A DNA stretch of 64,000 bases from Chrysopilus asiliformis (taxonomy: Eukaryota > Arthropoda > Insecta > Diptera > Rhagionidae): positions 58,689,384 through 58,753,383 of the forward strand of contig OZ035961.1 in NCBI GenBank assembly GCA_964034945.1, given 5' to 3'. The notes under the pieces were generated by a model. It was not told the DNA's origin and ran no database searches. It saw only the letters and a list, made by a program, of their open reading frames with translations. The translations under genes and the position numbers were made by a program. Each line of letters starts with the position of its first letter. The stretch's first letter is position 1. Shown piece by piece: positions 56,325-64,000 of the stretch.

Positions 56325-56489
56325 AAGTTGTAGAAAATTGTATTCAGCATCTAACAGTAAAAAATTTCATTAAAATAAGTAGGTTAGGTTAGGTTCGGTG
56401 GCGGCCTGCTCGATTGCAGGGCCTCGCATAGACCGCTAGGGTCCATAGCGCTACCACAAAGGATGCCTAAGTCCTGTTGTCCATTGTGG

Positions 56490-59400
56490 CTATGTCTTTG
56501 TGAGATCAAAGACTCCCGTAGCCATCGCGAAGTTTAAGATGTTTTTCAGATCGAACTTGGCAGCTACCTCTAGGCTACCAAGCGAGTGCCCACCCAGATG
56601 CTGGCATCTTGCTCTTGCCAGCGCGGGGCATATACATAATAGATGTTCTAGGGTTTCCACTGTTCCGGGCTCCTTGCAGCTCCTGCACTGATTAGAGTCC
56701 ACCAGGCCCAACCGGAAAGCGTGTTCGCCTATGAGAACGTGTCCTGTATAAATTCCTACCAGTGTCCGACATCGCGCACGTGATAGCTGTAGAAGACTGC
56801 TGGTCCTCTTAGGATTGCGTGACTTCCACATGGTTTTGGTTATTTTACAGGTTCCGATCCCAGCCCACCTCCTTGCCGCTGTTTCCTTTGTGCGATTGTC
56901 AATGGAGGATTTGGCATGATTTAGGGGGAGCGGTGTTGACTCTGCTCTGCTCAGGTCTAAATTTGCTCCTTCCTTAGCGAGAACGTCTGCTGCCTCATTT
57001 CCGTCAATACCCTCGTGCCCAGGAACCCAGCATACCCGTACTCTTCTGTTAGAGCTTAGTGTTTGGAGGGTCCTGTAGCATTCAAGTACTGTTTTTGATT
57101 TGAATTCGTGTGCAGCCAGTGCTTTAATAGCTGCTTGGCTGTCCACAAAGATGTTTATTGAGTGACCGTATCCCAGCATTTTGCATGCCATATCCGCTGC
57201 CTTCTGTATGGCTACAGTTTCGGCTTGAAATATGCTGCACTCATCTGGGAGTCTAAAAGATGCGTGTATTTCTAGCTTCTCACAGAATACTGCTGCTCCC
57301 ACTCCATTCACAGTTTTTGAGCCGTCAGTATACATGTTAATAGAATTACCAGAGGTACCGGTCTCCCATAATCTCTGCGTTCTCTCCGGTATAGTCACAA
57401 TGAACTTCCTCCGAAAGTCCCTTTGTGTGATCATGTAGTCTGAGTGTGGACTAATTGTGTCCACTAACTTGCTGTGCCCGTAGCCCCGTGTTGTGAGTAG
57501 GCCTGCCGCTTGGAGACGCACCATAGCTTTCTCCGCCGTGCTCTTTACGGCCAGCTCTATGGGGTCGAGGTTCAAGATTATGTCTAGTGCGCGGGTTGGC
57601 GTGGTACTGATCGCCTTCGTTATGCTCAACCCTGCCGTTCTTTGTATTTTTTCCAGTCTATTGAGATACGCCTTTTTATCTACTGCCGGCCACCAGACGA
57701 TGGCCCCATATAGCAGTATTGGTCTGATTATGGCTGTGTAACTCCAGTGCATAAGGTTAGGTTTCAAACCCCACTTTTTGCCTAGGAGTCTTTTGCATGC
57801 GTAGAGTGCTTTGCTAGCTTTGGCAACTCTTTCTTCAGTGTTTGGTTTCCAGGACAGCTTACTATCTAGGATAAGCCCTAGATATTTAGCTTGAGTCTTG
57901 ATCCCAATTTGTGTATTATTTAACCGAGGATAGTTCAGCCTTGGCGTTTTTGTTCTTCTCGTGAACAACACCATTTCTGTTTTATGCGGATTAATACTGA
58001 GTCCCTTATTCTCTGCCCAGTTACTTAGCATTTTGAGAAATCTTTCTGCGAGTTCGCAAAGAGTAGTTGGGCAGAGCCCCGACAATAATATTGCTATATC
58101 GTCGGCGTATGCAATGACCTTGACTCTTTGGCTTTCGAATTTTACTAGTATGTCATTTAGGACGATTGTCCAAAGAAGCGGAGATAATACTCGTGCAATT
58201 ACACGAGTTTTGCATTTACGCGTGTTGCATTTAAGCGCGTTCTACTGTACAGACAATAAGTGATTAAGCAAGTGCCATACTAAATAAAACTTATTTAAAA
58301 AGTTAAAACGCCTTTTTCGTGATTCCATTCTTTTCGATACAGTCCGTATTAGTCGTAGCATCAGACCCATTCGTTTCGAGCATTAGACACCAAAGAAAAT
58401 TGCCACATTTGGAATTAGAAGAAGAAGTTAAAAAGTTACTACAGGATACAAACAACCCCTCTTAAATTATATATGAAATCCATGAATCGTCCCTAGACAA
58501 AATTTAATTAACAATGTTAATGAAATATGTATGATAAACCAATTTGTTTTTGAATTTCGTGTGATAAAATCTACTTTAACAAATATACTATGTTTAACTA
58601 ATACAATTTTACAAAAATTTAATAATAACAAAAAAACATAGCAAAAGCTATAATTGCCAATCTGGCAATTATTGAAAACCCGTATGGTGATTTAAGTGGA
58701 TGGCAAACAGCCCCTCCGGGCTGTTTTCTTCACCGTAACACCTCCCCATTGTGCGTCAATGGTTCTGTTGTTGAGCAAGCTGCCTATCCACCTACGAATG
58801 ATTGGGTCCACGCCCGTCACCCTTAGTGAGTCGACTATTGCTTCCATTTTGATGTTGTTGAAAGCACCCTCAATATCTGTAAAGATACCAAGGGTGTACT
58901 CCTTGTAGTGTAGGGATTTCTCAATTTCCAGAACGACCTCGTGTAGGGCCGTCTCTGTAGATTTCCCTTTCGTATAAGCATGTTGCGATGTTGATAATCC
59001 ATTCGGAACCAGGTTTTCTCTTATGTAAGAGTCTAGGATTCGTTCTAGAGTTTTTAGTAAAAATGATGTTAGGCTTATTGGTCTATAGTCCTTGGGTACT
59101 ATGTGACCGCATTTGCCGTTTTTAGGAATGAAGACTACTCTTGCCACCTCCATCTTTCGGGGATGTGGCCAAGTCTCAGGCTACCCCTGAAAATCACCGT
59201 GAGCCATGGCAGCAGCAGGTCTATTGCCTTTTGAAGCATAACCGGCATAATGCCGTCTGGCCCCGGCGACTTAATAGGGTCAAAAGAGTCTACAGCCCAT
59301 CTAATCCTGCTGTTGGAGATTAGTCCCGGGATATTCTTCCTGTACTGAACCACTTTGGCTGTGCTGTGTTCCGGCTCAGGATTTGAGCAGCCAGGAAAGT

Positions 59401-60493
59401 GTGCCTCCAAGAGGGCTTCCACCGTTTCCTTGTTGTCCTTAGTCCATGAGCCGTCCATTTTGCGTATAAGTGCCGGCGGAGAAGGACTTTTCGATAGTAT
59501 CCTACTCAACCTGGCTGTTTCTGAGGTGCTCTCAATCTGTTCACACATGACCCTCCAGCTGTTCGTCTTGGCTGCCCTGGTCATGTTTTTGTAGATTTTA
59601 AGCATGTTTCTGTAGTTTGCCCGGTCCCCTATATCGTTAGTTTCTCTCGCCCTTCTGAAGAGTGATCGTACCTTCTTTCGTGTACCGCTTATTTCACTAT
59701 TCCACCAAGGCGGTTGAGGTTTATTACTAGGTCTAGTCAGGGGACAGGCTTGCTCGAAGGCATGTATAATGCGATCAGTTACAAGGTTTGTTGTAGCTTC
59801 TAGAGTTTTCACACTCCATATAGAGTCTGGGGTGGTTGATTTCCCTAGGCTATCTTGCAATAAGAGAGAGTATTTGTTCCAGTTAGTTCTCCTTGCATTC
59901 CGGTACGCAATGTTGTTAGTCTTACTTACCCTTGTTCTGACATTGAAGCTGATGTATCTATGATCTGACAAAGACGGTCTATTCAGAACCCTCCAATCGG
60001 TCAGACCCAGACCATCGGCCCCAGCGTAGAATGTTGCGTCTATAACGTCTTCGCTACGGGGACCAATGTATGTCGGGACATTACCTTGGTTCCCTATGAC
60101 TAGGTTAGTATTGAGTATGTGTTGGAAAAGAGACTCACCTCTAGAGTTGATGTTCTTACTTCCCCAAGCTACATGATGCGCGTTAATGTCGCCTCCAATA
60201 ACTATGTTTAGCTTTTCTTGGTCCGCTACTTCAATCAACGATTGGAATTCTGAGATTGGATTTTCTCTGTCCTGAGCCATGTAAACCGAGGTTATGAGCA
60301 ATTTAGCGTCATCTTTCTCAGTTTCACAGGCTACTGTGACCATGTCATTAGTGCTGTAATTAGGACAGAGTATTATGTTTAAATCTTTCTTGGCTAAAAT
60401 GCCTGACCGTTTCCTACCGTTTCCAGTCGCATAGAAGAGTCTATATCTTTTCGACGTTAATCCTTTGATGTTGCCGCCTGCTGTAATCCAGGA
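56490..60493 (-). pseudogene. non-LTR ORF2: endonuclease, RT, RNase H
   Basis: 60493-59150 encodes the APE-type endonuclease without its N-terminal third; 'VIGGDINAHHVAWGS', 'NSRGESLFQHIL' and 'RPSLSDHRYISF' are catalytic blocks. RT starts in the same region ('IKSPGPDGIMPVMLQKA'). After a frame change near 59145 it continues with 'DYRPISLTSFLLKTLERIL' and 'FTDIEGAFN'. An insertion at 58191-58708 splits it before 'VIAYADDIAILLSG'. RNase H follows (58085-56490 part) with 'INMYTDGSKTVNG', 'FQAETVAIQKA', 'FVDSQAAIKAL' and 'GNEAADVLAKEGA', all four acidic residues present. A C-terminal cysteine motif ('CRSCKEPGTVETLEHLLC') closes it. RNase H after RT is a mark of the I/LOA groups. Confidence 0.92.
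58191..58708. mobile_element. insertion in ORF2: pogo-like end plus R1 copy E
   Basis: The RT frame breaks after 'KKTARRGC' (58710) and resumes at 58190. The insert's left end has repeated 'cacgagttttgcatttacgcg' and ends 'ctactg|ta' at about 58249, like a pogo/Tigger terminal repeat. Its right end is a truncated R1 copy with the hairpin at 58652-58672. The middle is unassigned. About 12 bp of ORF2 are missing at the joint. Confidence 0.6.
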
Positions 60494-61262
60494 TATGAAT
60501 TTTTGAAAAAAAAAAAAAAAAAAAATTGATTTCATGCAAATCTGCAATGGAAAAAACCTTCGAAGAAAATCGAAAACTTTTGAGCGACATAAAACACCAA
60601 AAATATCTCGCTCGACTTTATGATATATGAGAGAATTATGTAAAATTGTATTCTAAACACTTTTCTGTTTGCAACGTTGTTGATACAATGAACAGTTTTC
60701 GAGAAAATCGCCAAAAACTTCAATTTTCAGCGGGAAGGGGGGAAGGAGTCATCCGATTTTCCCCATTTTTTTACGAATTCTTTCTCTTAACGTTACTCGC
60801 ATTTTTGCAAAATTTCAAATCTCTAGCTAAAGTTATTCGGAAAATCAAAAAATTTCGTTAAAAAAATCGAAAAAATTTTCATGGGGAAAAACAAGCAAAT
60901 GGACATTGAATGTAAACTCGATTTCATTCAATGAGTTTTTATAGTTTTTTGAAAGATTTTTAATTCAAATTGTGGGATTTGATGTAAAAATGCAAATTCG
61001 CTTTTAAAATGCCAATTGCTGTGTAATTTTATCCATTAAATGGGAAGAAAACGGAAAAATTAAAGAAGAAATTTATACCATCACTTGGCTTTAAACGGGG
61101 TAATTTTTGAAAAATTGTTCGGGACGGGGTTTTTTTTATTTTAAGACAAAATCATAACGGTCAAGCGACAATTAATCCAATTATTAGTTTCCAGTTCAAC
61201 GTGCGAATTACCCCAGTTCTCGGGTGTGTAGTGCTAACTATGCAACATAGTGTGTAGTGCTA
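60494..61262 (-). repeat. R3 fragment inside the non-LTR element
   Basis: 60494-61262 repeats 62928-63700 of the right arm of R3 almost base for base in the same orientation, including one satellite unit. It replaces the end of ORF1 and the start of ORF2. Since the two copies are only 2.4 kb apart and nearly identical, it looks like a recent local duplication or conversion and not an independent old insertion. Confidence 0.75.
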
Positions 61263-61263
61263 A

Positions 61264-62538
61264 CTATGCAACATTTTTGTTTTCATCTTTGGGATGACGT
61301 TTTTTGAGGCGAAGGTACACGCTCCCTATGCCCCAGGCCATCTTCCCAAAGTTCGGGTACAGAAGGTCCTCGGCCTCTTTATTTATCTCGAGGATATATA
61401 TCTGCCCCCCATCTTTGGCGACTGGTTTCTCCACTTTCAGCACTTTCCAATCCGACGTTGGAATCGCAGGATTCTGCTTCTGAAGGAGTTTTAGTGCTGT
61501 TTCCTGTGGTACTACGCGAGGAATGAAGACCTTCGCCTTGGGTACCGTGGGAATGTCAGCTCTGTCGATTATTTCGAATGCCGCACCCTCCCAAAGGTCT
61601 TTTAGGGATTTCACTGCCCTACTGCATCAGGTTAGGGTGTAGTCGTCATTGCACTTAATTATCTTGACACCCTGAAACCAACCTGCTCCGTCAAACGACG
61701 GCATGGGTTGATCCGGGTGTTCCTCCATCTGAGACATAAGTGCTTCCAGAAGCTTCATCTCCACCTGCTTCCATTTCTCTAGAGAGATCTTGCCCAGGGT
61801 CTCACTGCGGTCTATAAGGGCAACTATGAGGTGATTCCTCACAATTTCCCCTACCGTTTTGGAGGTGGAGGGAGCTTCCCTACCTTTCCTGGGCCTCTTC
61901 TGTGGGTTCGCTGAATGATCTTCCGATTCTTCAGCCGACCTCTGTCTCTTCTCCTTCCTGCAGTCGAGCTTACCCAGCACTCTTTCTTCGATGCTGTTGC
62001 GGAAATTCGGGTCCTTAGCCGCGAATCTTCTGCGCTTCTCGAAGTGCTCTCTGCCCTTGTCGATGGTTGCTTTCGCCCAGGCTATCCGTTCTTTTTCCAC
62101 CTGTGTGTGGTTCTGCTTTTTGGCTAGCGTCTCCATCAGTCTAACGGCAGTCTTGTACTGGGAGAGCGCCTGGCGTCCCTCTTTCGTTGGCCTGGACCTA
62201 GCGGTCTTACGCCTGCTAGCATCCTCACCTGAAGTCGGGGAGCGCAGTAACTCCTCCTCAGACATACCACTCTCCGTTAGATTTGAGACTCCCTTGTCTG
62301 CGCTTGGACCAGCAGTAGCACAAGGGAGTGGTTTTGAGCTCGTTGGTGTGGATGCGGTAGTAGTAAAACCGGCGAGACCCGCTCCAGTCATCCCGCTCGG
62401 AGTATTTTGTGTGGTCCCACTGGCGACACGCAGAGAGGATGAGTCATCCTCCCCGTGCCCGCCGGCAGTCGCAGCACCGACTCCTGCCGACGTTTGGGTA
62501 GATATCCCTACCCGAGTTTTATCCTTCTTGGTGTCCAT
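61264..62538 (-). pseudogene. non-LTR ORF1 (DUF4780-like), one stop, 3' end lost
   Basis: The ATG at 62538 starts 'MDTKKDKTRVGISTQT'. The N-terminal half is Ser/Thr/Gly-rich, then charged with a basic helical region ('KTAVRLMETLAKKQ', 'EKRRRFAAKDPNF'). A single stop lies at 61627-61629. The same frame continues with 'AKVFIPRVVPQETALKLLQK', 'TSDWKVLKVEKP' and 'GIGSVYLRL', the pattern of the DUF4780-type RNA-binding domain found in ORF1 of insect non-LTR elements. No zinc knuckle is seen. The end is replaced by R3 sequence at 61262. The protein would bind element RNA. Confidence 0.82.
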
Positions 62539-62550
62539 TCATCCTTGTAA

Positions 62551-62710
62551 GAAGTTCTCTTGGTTTCGGGCCTTCATCGATCAGATGACCTTTGCGACAT
62601 GGTTGCACCTACCGGAAATGATCGTTGTCATTTCCGCCGCCATAGCTCAAAAGACCTCTGGACCTACTTAAGCCCCTACACCGCGACAAGGTGGAACTCC
62701 ATCGTAGGGG
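62551..62710 (-). ncRNA. HDV-like ribozyme candidate at the 5' end of the non-LTR element
   Basis: The first seven nucleotides, CCCCUAC (62710-62704), pair with GUAGGGG (62679-62673) as P1. P3 is ACC/GGU around a seven-base loop UUGUCGC (62689-62683), the same length as and ending in CGC like the HDV loop UCCUCGC. P2 is GGAGUUC (62700-62694) with GAACUUC (62557-62551), one G-U pair. The order P1, P2, P3, P3', P1', (P4), P2' is that of the HDV fold. A GGAAAUGA/UCAUUUCC hairpin lies in the P4 region. P1.1 and the catalytic C in J4/2 are not certain. The ORF1 start codon follows 12 nt later. Confidence 0.6.
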
Positions 62711-62723
62711 ATTAAAATAAGTA

Positions 62724-63529
62724 ACCAAAAAGGAGTTTTTTCGAATTTACCGAATCTTTTGCTCGTCCTGAAAAAAAATTGTGTGAAATTTTTGGCTCGC
62801 GACACTTTTTTTGAAAATTTCAGACAATTCTCCTACATTTTGCTGTAAAGAGTACCTACGATAAACAGGTCAAAAGATATGAATTTTTGAAAAAAAAAAA
62901 AAAAAAACCTACGATAAACAGGTTAAAAGATATGAATTTTTGAAAAAAAAAAAAAAAAAAAATTGATTTCATGCAAATCTGCAATGGAAAAAACCTTCGA
63001 AGAAAATCGAAAACTTTTGAGCGACATAAAACACCAAAAATATCTCGCTCGACTTTATGATATATGAGAGAATTATGTAAAATTGTATTCTAAACACTTT
63101 TCTGTTTGCAACGTTGTTGATACAATGAACAGTTTTCGAGAAAATCGCCAAAAACTTCAATTTTCAGCGGGAAAGGGGGAAGGAGTCATCCGATTTTCCC
63201 CATTTTTTTACGAATTCTTTCTCTTAACGTTACTCGCATTTTTGCAAAATTTCAAATCTCTAGCTAAAGTTATTCGGAAAATCAAAAAATTTCGTTAAAA
63301 AAATCGAAAAAATTTTCATGGGGAAAAACAAGCAAATGGACATTGAATGTAAACTCGATTTCATTCAATGAGTTTTTATAGTTTTTTGAAAGATTTTTAA
63401 TTCAAATTGTGGGATTTGATGTAAAAATGCAAATTCGCTTTTAAAATGCCAATTGCTGTGTAATTTTATCCATTAAATGGGAAGAAAACGGAAAAATTAA
63501 AGAAGAAATTTATACCATCACTTGGCTTT
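62724..63529 (-). repeat. R3 interior and right subterminal region
   Basis: 62724-62960 has a duplicated 'acctacgataaacaggt' plus 'gatatgaatttttgaaaaa' unit, each followed by a poly(A) run of about 18-20. 63060-63529 is the inverted counterpart of 54895-55330. No gene. Confidence 0.7.
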
Positions 63530-64000
63530 AAACGGGGTAATTTTTGAAAAATTGTTCGGGACGGGGTTTTTTTTATTTTACGACAAAATCATAACGGTCA
63601 AGCGACAATTAATCCAATCATTAGTTTCCAGTTCAACGTGCGAATTACCCGATTTCTAGGGTGTGTAGTGCTAACTATGCAACATAGTTAGCACTACACA
63701 CGCTTTTTTTGAAAAATATGGGCGCGACAATTTTTTTTCTTTTACGACAAAATCATAACGGTCAAGCGACAATTAATCCAATTATTAGTTTCCAGTTCAA
63801 CGTGCGAATTACCCCAGTTCTCGGGTGTGTAGTGCTAACTATGCAACATAGTTAGCACTACACACGCTTTTATTGAAAAATATGGGCGCGACAATTTTTT
63901 TTATTTTACGACAAAATCATAACGGTCAAGCGACAATTAATCCAATCATTAGTTTCCAGTTCAACGTGCGAATTACCCCAGTTCTGGGGTGTGTAATGCT
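63530..64000 (-). repeat. 165-bp satellite array, right arm of R3, runs out of window
   Basis: On the minus strand the same block as in the left array occurs at about 63651, 63815 and 63978 (spacing 164-165 bp). The palindromic junction 'gtgctaactatgcaacatag' / 'ttagcactacac' is present twice. The array is cut by the window end. Confidence 0.88.

Larger units (their letters stand above)
56382..62710 (-). mobile_element. full-length LOA/I-type non-LTR retrotransposon
   Basis: An exact 13-bp duplication, ATTAAAATAAGTA, at 56369-56381 and 62711-62723 fixes the ends. The 5' end is at 62710 and the 3' end at 56382. On the minus strand the order is a ribozyme-like leader, ORF1, ORF2 (endonuclease, reverse transcriptase, RNase H) and a short 3' region ending in AACCTAACCTAACC. 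The copy is interrupted by an R3 piece (60494-61262) and by a mixed insertion at 58191-58708. The 3' terminus has no poly(A). Confidence 0.9.
53780..64000. mobile_element. R3: large fold-back element with satellite arms, extends past window
   Basis: The left side (54895-55330) recurs as an inverted copy at 63060-63500, and each is bordered on the outside by a 165-bp satellite array in matching inverted orientation. Between them lie an inserted palindrome (55478-56324) and a 6.3-kb non-LTR element (56382-62710), both with target duplications. Without these R3 is about 3 kb within the window. The outer right end is beyond base 64000. No transposase is seen, so the mobilising enzyme and the class are unknown. 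Confidence 0.65.

Noticed and set aside
56378..56398. Interstitial telomere or chromosome end
   Set aside because: Only three TTAGG-like units, exactly at the 3' border of a non-LTR insertion; part of the element.
61991..62671. 226-codon plus-strand open frame
   Set aside because: Complement of the non-LTR ORF1, whose minus-strand product has the recognisable domain; a shadow frame.

Overview
The window is AT-rich eukaryotic DNA, almost certainly from an insect or other arthropod. The evidence is a spliced terminal exon of an alkyl-DHAP synthase (AGPS) gene with insect-type intron signals, TTAGG-like telomeric units at the end of a non-LTR element, and a dense collection of transposon families typical of arthropods (mariner, rosa DD41D, DD37E, pogo/Tigger, hAT, PIF/Harbinger, piggyBac MITE, Helitron, BEL/Pao, three Ty3/gypsy lineages, LOA/I-type non-LTR). 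Only the AGPS exon (2892-3251) looks like a conserved host gene. Almost everything else is mobile DNA, most of it decayed and deeply nested.

Layout. 1-731: internally deleted mariner. 2892-3251: AGPS 3' exon. 5744-7723: non-autonomous hAT with an 8-bp target duplication. 8213-9418: Tigger-like relic with a TA-flanked MITE inside. 9638-11500: one copy of an interspersed family here called R1, split by a TIR element that itself carries a Harbinger-type MITE. 11537-13272: gypsy integrase and Harbinger transposase relics. 14792-21525: Helitron-like 5' piece, then a decayed BEL/Pao element with an env-like region, interrupted by an almost complete rosa-type mariner (20162-21465). 21526-23340: palindromic and tRNA-like repeats. 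23347-37311: a complete, young gypsy element of the Osvaldo/Ulysses/Woot type ('gypsy-1', minus strand) with very long LTRs, open gag and pol and a convincing -1 frameshift signal. 37312-43032: tRNA-like modules, Helitron pieces, a nearly complete non-autonomous Helitron with a nested hAT, and more R1 copies. 43033-53779: 'gypsy-2', a diverged relative of gypsy-1 on the plus strand, cut by a complete mag-like 'gypsy-3' (45721-50251) and by a DD37E Tc1-like element (50577-51872), and truncated inside gag. 53780-64000: a large fold-back element ('R3') with 165-bp satellite arrays in opposite orientation at its two sides, carrying a perfect 0.85-kb palindrome with a 12-bp target duplication and a full-length insertion of a LOA/I-type non-LTR retrotransposon (56382-62710, 13-bp target duplication).

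The most interesting signals are these. (1) The long LTRs of gypsy-1 and gypsy-2 both carry a series of GT-AG exon-like segments on the strand opposite to gag-pol. The last acceptor sits exactly 12 nt inside the LTR edge in both, suggesting a conserved antisense spliced transcript. (2) An HDV-like ribozyme fold begins at nucleotide 1 of the non-LTR element as fixed by its target duplication. (3) Gypsy-1 and gypsy-2 share a repeated bipartite motif in their 5' leaders. (4) The R3 element combines satellite and palindrome architecture. (5) A common 20-nt sequence block is present in otherwise unrelated repeat families. None of these could be tested with alignments or expression data here; each finding names the deciding test.
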